Assembly (NCBI GenBank): GCA_964538355.1
Contig: CAZIFC010000031.1
Coordinates: 1-25,496 of the forward strand
Length of the DNA stretch: 25,496 bases
Direction of reading: 5' to 3'
Source: Bilophila sp964538355
Lineage (GTDB): Bacteria; Desulfobacterota; Desulfovibrionia; Desulfovibrionales; Desulfovibrionaceae
Shown here: piece by piece, positions 15,812 through 22,765 of the stretch
Position numbering within the stretch: position 1 is the first letter of the stretch
Layout: each line of letters starts with the position of its first letter
The notes under the pieces: generated by a model
The model's database searches: none
What the model was told of the DNA's origin: nothing
The model's input: only the letters and a program-made list of their open reading frames with translations
Translations under genes and position numbers: made by a program

Positions 15812-16417
15812 TTAGAGCCAGGTGAAGATGGCGGTTACGAATAGCGGCACGGCGACGGTCAGGGCCATGCCCGAAAAGATGCCGATGATGGTGTTGCGCT
15901 CGCCGGAGGTGCGGATGATCGCGGGGAGGCAGGTATCGCTGGCGGCTCCGGCGGCGGCAAGCGGGCCTAGCCCTCCAAAGAGACGGGCAAAGGCCGGTGC
16001 GAAAAGCAGGGTTACAAGTTCGCGCACCATGTTGGCGATGAGGGCCATGGAGCCGAGGCTGACATCGGCAAGCTGGTTGATGAGCATGCTCGAAAGGCTG
16101 TAGTAGCCGAATCCGGCGGAAACGGCCATCACGTCGCGAAAGCTCATGTCGAGCACGGCCCATGCCGCCGCGCCGCCGAGGAAGGTTCCCGCCGTAATCG
16201 TCAGGGGGACGAGGGCCACCCAGCCCTTGAGATCGCGCAGGATGTGCCATGCCCGGACATCGAAGCCGAGCGTCATGCCCACGGCGGCGAGCATGGCATA
16301 GACGGCGATGTTGCTGGCTTCATGAACCAGCCCGATGGCGTCCGCAGGGAGCAGATCAAGCCGTCCCCCGAGCACGCCAAGCCCGAAGCAAAGCAGGACG
16401 ATAAGGGACTCCTTCAC
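15812..16417 (-). CDS. lysO: LysO-family exporter, C-terminal part (split gene)
   Basis: A 201-residue membrane protein corresponding to the C-terminal two thirds of E. coli LysO (YbjE), the inner-membrane lysine exporter. Seen: five or six hydrophobic segments, the SAGFGYYSLSSMLI segment that matches the family ASGFGWYSLSGIL motif, ALIANMVRELVTLLFAP and the end IFSGMALTVAVPLFVTAIF. It starts at GTG (16415-16417), with GGAGG about 7 bases upstream, and overlaps the preceding half gene by 4 bases. The good ribosome-binding site argues for two separately started polypeptides, not a frameshift. The substrate is inferred from the family and could be another cationic compound. Confidence 0.88.
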   Translation of the reverse strand: MKESLIVLLCFGLGVLGGRLDLLPADAIGLVHEASNIAVYAMLAAVGMTLGFDVRAWHILRDLKGWVALVPLTITAGTFLGGAAAWAVLDMSFRDVMAVSAGFGYYSLSSMLINQLADVSLGSMALIANMVRELVTLLFAPAFARLFGGLGPLAAAGAASDTCLPAIIRTSGERNTIIGIFSGMALTVAVPLFVTAIFTWL

Positions 16418-16734
16418 AGGCCGGCCTCCGTGTCATGGGATTTTTGGGGCGTGAACCCGGTTCCGACATGGCGGTTCATGAGCGGTTCGAGAAACCGTAC
16501 CCCGATGAGGCTCCCCGCCACGCAGCACAGGCTGATGAAGATGCCTCGTGCGCCGATGGTGTCCATCTGCGACATGAGGCTGTCGTCCGCTCCAAGGGCA
16601 AAACCGAGAAGAAGCAACAGGATACGGACGGACCAGGTCAGGGCCAAATCCGTTGCCCTGATGACCAGCGGTTTTTTGCGGAGCAGAAAGCCCACGGGCA
16701 CACCGAGGACGAGACAGCTTATTTCCACGATCAT
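16414..16734 (-). CDS. LysO-family exporter, N-terminal part (split gene)
   Basis: A 106-residue membrane protein matching the N-terminal third of LysO: hydrophobic helices at about 2-18, 29-48 and 65-85, with the short basic stretch RKKPLVIR between, and a polar C-terminus HVGTGFTPQKSHD. With the following gene it sums to 307 residues, against 299 in E. coli LysO. Start ATG at 16734 has AAGGAG about 10 bases upstream and lies behind a very good promoter. Stop TGA overlaps the GTG of the next gene, so the halves are translated in coupled fashion and presumably assemble in the membrane. Confidence 0.82.
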   Translation of the reverse strand: MIVEISCLVLGVPVGFLLRKKPLVIRATDLALTWSVRILLLLLGFALGADDSLMSQMDTIGARGIFISLCCVAGSLIGVRFLEPLMNRHVGTGFTPQKSHDTEAGL

Positions 16735-16773
16735 GGAATGGATTCTCCTTGTATCACGACGGAAAAGCTGATT

Positions 16774-16802
16774 ATCATACCGGCGGGCCGCAAAGGGGTC
16801 AA
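16774..16802 (-). promoter_or_regulatory. Promoter for split lysO
   Basis: Minus strand TTGACC (16797-16802), 17-base spacer, TATGAT (16774-16779); five of six bases match in each box. The leader is about 33 bases, too short for a lysine riboswitch. Confidence 0.7.
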
Positions 16803-16831
16803 GATGAGTCCTGAAAGTCGTCCCGCCCGCG

Positions 16832-16860
16832 TTGACCCTTTGGCCTGCCGCCTGTATAGA
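16832..16860 (+). promoter_or_regulatory. Promoter for the methyltransferase-nikR genes
   Basis: TTGACC (16832-16837), 17-base spacer, TATAGA (16855-16860). It is back to back with the lysO promoter; the two -35 boxes are 29 bases apart, so one regulator bound between them could affect both. Confidence 0.6.
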
Positions 16861-16921
16861 TTGCACATATGACTTGCGAAGCCGTGCGGGGGAGTTTCCC
16901 GGAACGGCAGGGACGGAACTT

Positions 16922-17602
16922 GTGAACGAATCTCGGGATACGGCCTCCGCAGGAAGCGGATGGCAGCCTTTTTTGACGGTTGAGGCCTGCGGGCGGGAGT
17001 GGACGCTGGAACGCGCCGCCGACATGGAAGCCCTGTGGGAGGCCATGACCGACTTTACCGAAGACGAACGTCTTCCCTACTGGACGGAGCTGTGGCCTTC
17101 CAGCCTTGTGCTGGCGGACTGGCTCTGGCATCAGCGCGAACGCCTGCGTGGGCAGCCCTGCCTTGATCTCGGATGCGGGATCGGCCTGACCGCGCTGGTG
17201 GGGCAGTGGCTCGGCGCACGGGTTATCGGCATGGATTACGAGCCGGAAGCCCTTGCCTTTGCACGGCGCAACGCTGGGCACAACAGCGTTCCCCAGCCCC
17301 TCTGGACCGTCATGGACTGGAGGAAGCCCGCCGTGAAACGCCGCAGCCTGAAGTTCATCTGGGGCGGCGACATCATGTATGAGCAGCGGTTTGCCGCGCC
17401 CGTGCTGGATTTTCTGGAGTACGCGCTTGCCGAAGGCGGAGCCGCGTGGGTGGCGGAGCCGAGCAGGGCGGTTTATGATACCTTCCGCAGCATGCTCGTC
17501 AACCGCCGCTGGGCCGGACGCTGCGTCTGGGAAAAGAACATTGAAGCCCTGTACCCGCAGGAGCGTCCCGTTCCTGTGCGGATATGGGAAATCCATCGAT
17601 AG
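16922..17602 (+). CDS. SAM-dependent methyltransferase (class I)
   Basis: A Rossmann-fold methyltransferase of about 226 residues. Seen: PYWTELWPSSLVLADWL (52-68), motif I LDLGCGIG (81-88), the acidic ribose-binding residue in GMDYEPEA (D105), and WGGDIMYE (147-154) in the motif IV position. The PYWTELWPS segment and the GGDIMYE motif are like those of the eukaryotic METTL20/21 type protein-lysine methyltransferases and their bacterial relatives, so a protein substrate is possible; this is inference. Start: GTG at 16922 fits the promoter and has a weak GGGACGGA upstream; the open frame extends further to 16832 but overlaps the promoter. It ends 13 bases before nikR and is very probably co-transcribed with it. 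Confidence 0.85.
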   Translation: MNESRDTASAGSGWQPFLTVEACGREWTLERAADMEALWEAMTDFTEDERLPYWTELWPSSLVLADWLWHQRERLRGQPCLDLGCGIGLTALVGQWLGARVIGMDYEPEALAFARRNAGHNSVPQPLWTVMDWRKPAVKRRSLKFIWGGDIMYEQRFAAPVLDFLEYALAEGGAAWVAEPSRAVYDTFRSMLVNRRWAGRCVWEKNIEALYPQERPVPVRIWEIHR

Positions 17603-17615
17603 AGAGGGAACGATC

Positions 17616-18035
17616 ATGGGAGAGACGGTTCGGTTCGGCGTTTCGCTGGACAGCGATCTGTTGGAAAAGTTCGACGCCCTGTGCGAACGGCAGGGGTGCC
17701 CCAGCCGTTCCGAAGCCCTGCGCGACATCATCCGCAACGCACTGGTGCAGGATTCCCTTCATTCCGAGACGGCGGACGCCGCAGGCGTGTTGACGCTGGT
17801 GTATGATCACCATGTCCGCGATTTGGCCCGCAAGCTCACGGAACGTCAGCACGAGGCGCATGACTTGATCGTTACGACCCTGCATGTGCATCTTGATCAT
17901 CATAATTGTCTGGAAACACTGGTTCTCAAGGGCAAGGCCGGCGAACTCCGAAAACTTGCCGATCAGCTTCGCGCCATCCGTGGCGTGACACACGGGACGT
18001 TTTCGATTACCGCCATCGGCGAAGATCTGCCGTAA
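17616..18035 (+). CDS. nikR: Nickel-responsive transcriptional regulator NikR
   Basis: A 139-residue ribbon-helix-helix repressor that binds nickel and then its operator, normally controlling nickel uptake. Seen: N-terminal DNA-binding part VRFGVSLDSDLLEKFDALC and SRSEALRDIIRNAL, then the ACT-like tetramerisation domain. The four nickel ligands of E. coli NikR (H76, H87, H89, C95) are present here as H79 in ERQHEAHD and H90, H92 and C98 in LHVHLDHHNCLE. AGAGGGA lies about 6 bases ahead of the ATG. Neighbours are a methyltransferase and folE2; no nickel transporter or hydrogenase gene is in the window, so the regulated genes lie elsewhere. Confidence 0.95.
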   Translation: MGETVRFGVSLDSDLLEKFDALCERQGCPSRSEALRDIIRNALVQDSLHSETADAAGVLTLVYDHHVRDLARKLTERQHEAHDLIVTTLHVHLDHHNCLETLVLKGKAGELRKLADQLRAIRGVTHGTFSITAIGEDLP

Positions 18036-18191
18036 GGAGCCTGTGGGGGAGGCCGCCCCTGCCGAACGGAGGCCCTTTTCCCTCGCCCTGCCGGAACATC
18101 GGAACGCCGTTTTGGGGCGGCAGAGCGCGTTGGGCGTGTACACGGCGCACCTTCCCGTATCAACTCACACTCAGGTTTACAGCGTTGCCCG

Positions 18192-18216
18192 CTGCCGCCG
18201 GAAGCGTCCGGGGCAG
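18192..18216 (+). other. Stable hairpin in the folE2 leader
   Basis: CTGCC (18192-18196) pairs with GGCAG (18212-18216) and CCGGA (18198-18202) with TCCGG (18207-18211), separated by one bulged G, with loop AGCG. The stem ends 22 bases ahead of the folE2 ATG and leaves the Shine-Dalgarno free. The rest of 18036-18191 shows another CTGCCG/CGGCAG pair (near 18080-18125) but no gene and no riboswitch I recognise. Confidence 0.4.
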
Positions 18217-18238
18217 GGAGCAGGAATAAAGGAACAGA

Positions 18239-19018
18239 ATGGAAGACGTACAGAACAGTCCGGCTCCGGTGGCCCTGCCCATCGACCGCGTCGGAGTAAA
18301 GGGATTGCAGGTTCCCCTGCTGGTGCGGGATCGCACGCAGGGAAGCCAGCATACGGTCGCCAGGGTCGATGTCAGCGTGGATTTGCCCGCGGCGTTCAAG
18401 GGCACGCACATGAGCCGTTTTGTGCAGGCTCTGTCGAGCTGGAATGAGGAACTGGACTATGCGGCGATGAAGCGTCTGCTGGAAGACGTGAAGGAACGCC
18501 TTGAGGCGCGCCGGGCGCATATCGTTTTCCGTTTTCCCTATTTTGTGCAGAAGCACGCGCCCGCCACGGCCTCGTTGGGGATTCTTCCTTATGAGTGCCG
18601 CTTGACCGGAGAGCTGGCAGAGGGCGGCAAGCCGTCGTTTCTGCTGGAGGTGACGGTTCCGGTCATGACGGTGTGCCCGTGCTCCAAGGCCATCAGCCGT
18701 GAAGGGGCGCACAGCCAGAGGGCTGACGTGCGTATGGCGATCAGGATGCGCGGTTTCTGCTGGATTGAGGATTTCATCGAGATTGCCGAAGCCTCCGGCT
18801 CTTCTCCGGTCTACTCGCTTTTGAAGCGTGAAGACGAGAAATTTGTCACCGAAGATGCCTTTTCCCGGCCTACCTTTGTGGAAGACGTGGTTCGCAATGT
18901 CGCCAGCCGCCTTGCCGATCACCCGCATGTCGACGGTTTCCGCGTCGAGGTCGAGAGCTACGAATCCATCCACGCTCACAATGCCTTTGCCTGCATTGAG
19001 CACGGAGTTTCGTTGTAG
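18239..19018 (+). CDS. folE2: GTP cyclohydrolase IB (FolE2)
   Basis: Converts GTP to 7,8-dihydroneopterin triphosphate, the first step to folate and to queuosine precursors. 259 residues, normal for the family. Seen: the metal-binding Cys segment TVCPCSKAISREGAHSQRADV (C146, C148), KFVTEDAFSRPTFVEDVVRN and the C-terminal ESYESIHAHNAFACIE, all characteristic. Unlike FolE (zinc enzyme), FolE2 works with several metals and is often induced under zinc shortage; no Zur box was recognised here. Start ATG has AAAGGAA upstream. It follows nikR after 203 bases, so it may have its own promoter, although I could not identify one. Confidence 0.95.
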   Translation: MEDVQNSPAPVALPIDRVGVKGLQVPLLVRDRTQGSQHTVARVDVSVDLPAAFKGTHMSRFVQALSSWNEELDYAAMKRLLEDVKERLEARRAHIVFRFPYFVQKHAPATASLGILPYECRLTGELAEGGKPSFLLEVTVPVMTVCPCSKAISREGAHSQRADVRMAIRMRGFCWIEDFIEIAEASGSSPVYSLLKREDEKFVTEDAFSRPTFVEDVVRNVASRLADHPHVDGFRVEVESYESIHAHNAFACIEHGVSL

Positions 19019-19038
19019 GGATTGCGTGAGCAAGGGTT

Positions 19039-19107
19039 GAAGATGATTGGAGGGGGGAAGGGGAACACGTTCTGGAGAGCGTTTTCCCTTCCCCCTTCCC
19101 CATCTTC
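19039..19107. terminator. Bidirectional terminator between folE2 and pyk
   Basis: An inner stem pairs 19052-19064 with 19082-19095 (GGGGGAAGGG with CCCTTCCCCC as core) and an outer stem pairs GAAGATG (19039-19045) with CATCTTC (19101-19107). Polypurine and polypyrimidine arms give an imperfect U-tract both ways. It lies between convergent genes. Confidence 0.65.
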
Positions 19108-19113
19108 ACATCG

Positions 19114-20535
19114 CTACTTTCTGTAAATCTTCACGAGGTTCGTGCCGCGAGGCTGCGGCGAGGATGAGGAGGTAGGCTGCCCGGCGGTGATGACGATGTC
19201 CTCACCGACGCCGAAGAGCGAGGACGAGGCGATGAAGCGTTCCGCCCGGGCGAGATGTCCGATGTTGTCGTTGCCGACCTGATGCGGCAGTACGCCCCAC
19301 GAGAAGTTCAGGGCCTTGAGGCTGGTCACGTCGGGCGTAAGCGCATGGATGGTCTGCACGGGACGCCGCGCGGAAAGCAGGCGGGCCGAAGCCCCGGAAA
19401 GGCTGTGCGCCACGATGGACTTGGCGTTTGCTTTCTGGGCCAGCAGGCAGGCGGCGTAGGCGAGAAATTCAGCCGTGCCGTCGTTCTCCGGCTCGGTGAT
19501 GCGCCGGGTTTCCGCCATAAGCTCCTCCGCCTTGGTCGCGATTTCGCTCATGAACTGCACGGTTTCCACGGGATAGTTCCCCATGGCGGTTTCTTCGGAA
19601 AGCATCACGCAGTCGGCACCGTCGAGCACCGCATTGGCTACGTCGGTGGTTTCTGCGCGGGTCGGGGAAGGGCTGGAAACCATCGAGAGCAGCATCTGGG
19701 TTGCCACGATGACCGGCTTGGAGGCGCGGTTGCAGGCGCGGATGATGCGCTTTTGCATGGCCGGAAGCTCGGACAGGGGGCACTCGATGCCCAGATCGCC
19801 GCGGGCCACCATCACGATGTCCACCTCGTTGAGGATGGCGTCGAGACGATCCACGGCGTTGCGCCGTTCGAGCTTGGCGACGACGGGGATATCGCGGTCG
19901 CTGTGGCTGCGGATGATGGCCTTGGCTTCGCGGATATCCTCGGGAGACTGCACGAAAGACAGCGCAACCGCATCGACGCCGAGGGCGAGGCCGTCCACGA
20001 GATCCTTCTTGTCCTTTTCCGTAAGCGCGGGCAGCGGAATGGATTTGCCGGGCAGGGCCAGGCCCTTGCGTGAGGTCACCATGCCGTTGTTGTTGGCCTC
20101 CAGCTTGAAAAGGCCGTCTTCCCGGCGTTCCATGACCCGAAACTGGAGTGTGCCGTCGGCAAGGACAAGGCGGTCACCCTGTTCGAGTTCCGCAAAAATT
20201 TCGGGGTGATCAAAGGGGATGTAGGGCAGATCGCTGCACGTCATCTGCACGGAGGGGCCGAGCAGCAGGCAGTCCCCCTTGAAAACGCTCAGGGAGCCTT
20301 CGTTGGGCAGGGTTCCGATGCGGATTTTCGGGCCGGAGAGATCTTGCAGGATTGTGATGGGCGTCTTGTGGACGATTTCCAGCTCACGGATCGTCTTGAT
20401 AAGCTCGATGAAGGAGGAGCTGTCTCCGTGCGAAAAGTTGAGGCGGAAAATGCGGACGCCTGCCGTGATCAGTTTCGAGAGCACGTCGCGCTTGTTGGAT
20501 GCGGGGCCGATGGTGGCCAGAATTTTGGTTTTCAT
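19114..20535 (-). CDS. pyk: Pyruvate kinase
   Basis: Transfers phosphate from phosphoenolpyruvate to ADP at the end of glycolysis. 473 residues, normal. Seen: N-terminal MKTKILATIGPAS, RLNFSHG, DLSGPKIRIG, the B domain, the catalytic lysine in VVAKLE, metal ligands in MVARGDLGIE, and PTRAETTDVANAVLDGADCVML, followed by the regulatory C-domain (about 350-473). KLE replaces the more usual KIE, a mild change. Start ATG at 20535 has AAGGA seven bases upstream; the longer open frame to 20811 is not coding. It stands alone between two terminators. Confidence 0.96.
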   Translation of the reverse strand: MKTKILATIGPASNKRDVLSKLITAGVRIFRLNFSHGDSSSFIELIKTIRELEIVHKTPITILQDLSGPKIRIGTLPNEGSLSVFKGDCLLLGPSVQMTCSDLPYIPFDHPEIFAELEQGDRLVLADGTLQFRVMERREDGLFKLEANNNGMVTSRKGLALPGKSIPLPALTEKDKKDLVDGLALGVDAVALSFVQSPEDIREAKAIIRSHSDRDIPVVAKLERRNAVDRLDAILNEVDIVMVARGDLGIECPLSELPAMQKRIIRACNRASKPVIVATQMLLSMVSSPSPTRAETTDVANAVLDGADCVMLSEETAMGNYPVETVQFMSEIATKAEELMAETRRITEPENDGTAEFLAYAACLLAQKANAKSIVAHSLSGASARLLSARRPVQTIHALTPDVTSLKALNFSWGVLPHQVGNDNIGHLARAERFIASSSLFGVGEDIVITAGQPTSSSSPQPRGTNLVKIYRK

Positions 20536-20640
20536 CAAGATATCCTTTTGGGCCGCCCTCCGGCGGAGGCGCGGGTGGTTTGCCGTGCGGCGATGAGGTA
20601 AAGGCCGTCGTGCAGCGGCTCTGTGCGAGCGTCTACCCCG

Positions 20641-20689
20641 TTTTTCCTGCGGTTCTCCCTCTCTGTCAAGCCCTCTGGATTCCGCAGGA
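20641..20689 (-). promoter_or_regulatory. Possible pyk promoter inside an inverted repeat
   Basis: On the minus strand a perfect TTGACA (20664-20669) has GAAAAA (20641-20646) 17 bases downstream as a poor -10. TCCTGCGG (20645-20652) and CCGCAGGA (20682-20689) are perfect 8-base inverted arms centred exactly on the -35 box, which suggests an operator. The -10 match is weak. Confidence 0.35.
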
Positions 20690-20709
20690 GAGAGAAGCCG
20701 CGCATTGCC

Positions 20710-20739
20710 TTGACTCCGGTTCCGCCAAGGCCGTATACC
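20710..20739 (+). promoter_or_regulatory. Promoter for eutJ
   Basis: TTGACT (20710-20715, five of six), 18-base spacer, TATACC (20734-20739, four of six). Transcription would begin near 20746, at the foot of the first leader hairpin. Confidence 0.5.
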
Positions 20740-20744
20740 TTGGG

Positions 20745-20808
20745 GGTGGTGTCGAAGACACGCCTTTTTCGAGACAAACGCCGTCTGTGTGGCGGCGTCG
20801 TTTTTTTT
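20745..20808 (+). terminator. Tandem hairpins with U-tracts in the eutJ leader
   Basis: Hairpin 1: GTGTC (20749-20753), loop GAA, GACAC (20757-20761), extended by GGT with GCC around one bulge, followed by five T. Hairpin 2: ACGCCGTC (20778-20785) with GGCGGCGT (20791-20798), one wobble, loop TGTGT, followed by CG and eight T (20801-20808). Hairpin 2 is a convincing intrinsic terminator, 23 bases ahead of the eutJ ATG and with no upstream plus-strand gene. CGTCGTT (20796-20802) can instead pair with AACGACG (20814-20820). This is the layout of a leader attenuator. Confidence 0.6.
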
Positions 20809-20831
20809 CATTCAACGACGGCTGGAGCACG

Positions 20832-21656
20832 ATGAAACAGATTTCCTGGGATGAAGTGATGAAGCGGCTGGAAGTGGCCTCGAACCTCTGCAACGACACG
20901 ACGCCGGTGCAGGTCGAGGGGCCGATCCATATCGGCGTGGACCTCGGTACCGCCGACGTGGTGGTTATGGCGGTGGACGACAACGGGATGCCCCTCTCCG
21001 CTTTTCTGGAATGGGCTACCGTGGTCCGGGATGGCGTGGTGGTGGACTACCACGGGGCCATCACCATCGTGAAACGGCTCATCCAGAAGACGGAGGAAAA
21101 GCTCGGACGCAAGATCACCGAGGCGTCCACGTCCTTTCCTCCCGGAACGGATGCCCGCCTGTCCATCAATATCCTCGACGCCGCCCTTCTGCGCGTCGTG
21201 ACCACGGCGGACGAACCGAGCTGTCTGGCTCGGCTGGCAATGCTGGATCGCGCGGCGGTCGTTGATATCGGCGGCGGCACGACCGGAACGGCAATCATCT
21301 CCAAGGGCAAGGTGGTCGATTCCATCGACGACGCCACCGGAGGCCATCATGTGACCCTCGCCATGTCCGGGGCCCTGTCCCTTCCCTACGAAGAGGCCGA
21401 GCTGAAAAAGCGCAGCAAGGACAACCTCCAGTACGCGCCCATCGTGAAGCCCGTGTTCGAGCGCATTTCGGATATCGTGAAGGCGCACATCTCCGGGCAT
21501 CCCGTGGATACGGTCTACCTGACCGGCGGCACCTGCTGTTTCCCCGGCATTGCGCCGCTGTTCCAGAAGGAGCTGGGCATTAAGGTCGAATGCCCCGATT
21601 TCCCGCTGTTGCTGACGCCGCTTGCCATCGCCTGCCTGCCGTTGATGGACGCCTAG
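20832..21656 (+). CDS. eutJ: EutJ-like actin/Hsp70-fold protein
   Basis: A 274-residue protein matching EutJ of ethanolamine-utilisation microcompartment operons, thought to act as a chaperone-like ATPase. Seen: nucleotide-binding motifs of the actin/Hsp70 fold, namely phosphate-1 HIGVDLGTADVVV (about 34-46), phosphate-2 VVDIGGGTTGTAII, and the adenosine motif VYLTGGTCCFPGI near the end. Length agrees with EutJ (about 278 in E. coli). Start ATG has GGAG close upstream. Odd: no shell protein, ammonia-lyase or aldehyde dehydrogenase gene is in the window, so this is an orphan. It lies behind its own promoter and a leader terminator. A related cell-shape or pilus ATPase is less likely given the motif spacing. 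Confidence 0.88.
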   Translation: MKQISWDEVMKRLEVASNLCNDTTPVQVEGPIHIGVDLGTADVVVMAVDDNGMPLSAFLEWATVVRDGVVVDYHGAITIVKRLIQKTEEKLGRKITEASTSFPPGTDARLSINILDAALLRVVTTADEPSCLARLAMLDRAAVVDIGGGTTGTAIISKGKVVDSIDDATGGHHVTLAMSGALSLPYEEAELKKRSKDNLQYAPIVKPVFERISDIVKAHISGHPVDTVYLTGGTCCFPGIAPLFQKELGIKVECPDFPLLLTPLAIACLPLMDA

Positions 21657-21677
21657 CGCGGCCCTGCAAGGCAATGC

Positions 21678-21720
21678 AAAAGAGGCCGATGCGCACGTTG
21701 CGGACATCGGCCTCTTTCTT
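21678..21720. terminator. Bidirectional terminator between eutJ and the glycosyltransferase
   Basis: AAAGAGGCCGATG (21679-21691) and CATCGGCCTCTTT (21705-21717) are perfect 13-bp arms with A and T runs at the outer ends. It serves two convergent genes. Confidence 0.9.
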
Positions 21721-21735
21721 TTCTGGCTGAAAACG

Positions 21736-22764
21736 CTAGCGCAGCAGCTCCAGAGCCTTATCCGCTACACATGCCGGTTCAAGGCCGGTGAGGCAGCGCG
21801 GATCGGAGCAGCGGTTGCGGTTGCAGGGCTGGCAGGGCAGATTCAGGGCCACATGCCGGTGCTCCGGTGCGGGGAAGGTCCATGCCGGGCTGGTTGAGCC
21901 GAGTACGGTGAGGCTGGGCGTTCCCACGGCTACGGCAATGTGCCGGGGCGCGGAGCAGTTCCCGATGTGCAGGGAGGCTTCGGCAATGCAGGCCGCCATC
22001 TCGCGCAGGGAGAGCATCCGCTCGGGCAGCAGCAGCGACCCGGCGGGGCACAGGCGTTCCAGCTCCCGGATTTCCGCCTCTTCTCCCGGCCCCCAGAAGG
22101 GCAGGAAGCGCAGCGCGGGATCGCGTTCCACGAGCATCCGTACCAGTCCGGCATACTGCGCCAGAGGCCAGCGGCGGGTTGGCTGGCGGTGCGTGGGATC
22201 GAGCGTGACAAGACGCTGGCCGGAGGAGAGGCCCCCGTGCGCGAGCAGGGCGCGGGCAAAGGCATGTTCTTCGTCCGTAAGCCAGATCCGCGGACGTTCG
22301 CCGTTCCACTCGATTCCGAGGGGGCGCAGCACGCTCGCCTTGCTCATGGCGGAGTAGCCGTCAAGCATGTCGGCAGAGTGGGTATACAGCAGGCTGGTGT
22401 ACCACGGCGGCGTGTACGAAAGCCGGACCGCCGCGCCGGAGAAGGCCACCACCCACCGGCAGCGGGGGAGCTGCTGAAAGTCCACGACCAAATCGTAGCC
22501 TGTCCGGGCAACCTTCCAGTACCACGCAACCTCGTGGAGCAGGGAGGGCAGGGCCTTCTTGTCCAGCTTCCAGATGTTGTCCAGATTGGGATTGTGCTCA
22601 AGCAGGGAGGCGCATTTTTTTTCCGTCAGCAGATGAAGCTCCGCGTGCGGATAGCGTCGTCTGAGCAGTTCCAGCGCGGGCGTGGTCAGCACCACGTCCC
22701 CGATCTGGCGAAGCTGGCACACGAGGATGCGTTTTGGAGAAAAGGCGGCGAGATCGATGGCCAT
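21736..22764 (-). CDS. Glycosyltransferase family 9 (heptosyltransferase-like)
   Basis: A 342-residue GT-B fold enzyme of the ADP-heptose:LPS heptosyltransferase family, cytoplasmic face of the inner membrane. Seen: N-terminal KRILVCQLRQIGDVVLTTPALELLRRRYP, typical of the acceptor domain, and the donor-domain motif HIGNCSAPRHIAVAVGTPSLTVLGSTSP, which corresponds to the usual GNDSGPMHLA...GTP segment but with Cys-Ser-Ala in place of Asp-Ser-Gly. The C-terminus has four cysteines (LPCQPCNRNRCSDPRC), as in several GT9 proteins. It is probably an LPS core or surface-sugar transferase; the sugar is unknown. The ATG lies one base after the metF stop codon with no clear Shine-Dalgarno, implying coupled translation. 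Confidence 0.87.
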   Translation of the reverse strand: MAIDLAAFSPKRILVCQLRQIGDVVLTTPALELLRRRYPHAELHLLTEKKCASLLEHNPNLDNIWKLDKKALPSLLHEVAWYWKVARTGYDLVVDFQQLPRCRWVVAFSGAAVRLSYTPPWYTSLLYTHSADMLDGYSAMSKASVLRPLGIEWNGERPRIWLTDEEHAFARALLAHGGLSSGQRLVTLDPTHRQPTRRWPLAQYAGLVRMLVERDPALRFLPFWGPGEEAEIRELERLCPAGSLLLPERMLSLREMAACIAEASLHIGNCSAPRHIAVAVGTPSLTVLGSTSPAWTFPAPEHRHVALNLPCQPCNRNRCSDPRCLTGLEPACVADKALELLR

Positions 22765-22765
22765 G

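Noticed and set aside
16414..16417. Frameshift or sequencing error splitting lysO
   Set aside because: The second half has its own GTG start with a good GGAGG site and a clean 4-base overlap, and two-gene forms fit the family layout.
16743..16779. Possible NikR operator over the lysO promoter (GTATGA and TGATAC half sites)
   Set aside because: The second half site is mismatched and the gap is 18 bases instead of the 16 known for E. coli; the first half is simply part of the -10 box.
16734..16830. Lysine riboswitch ahead of split lysO
   Set aside because: The leader predicted from the promoter is only about 33 bases, too short for any lysine riboswitch.
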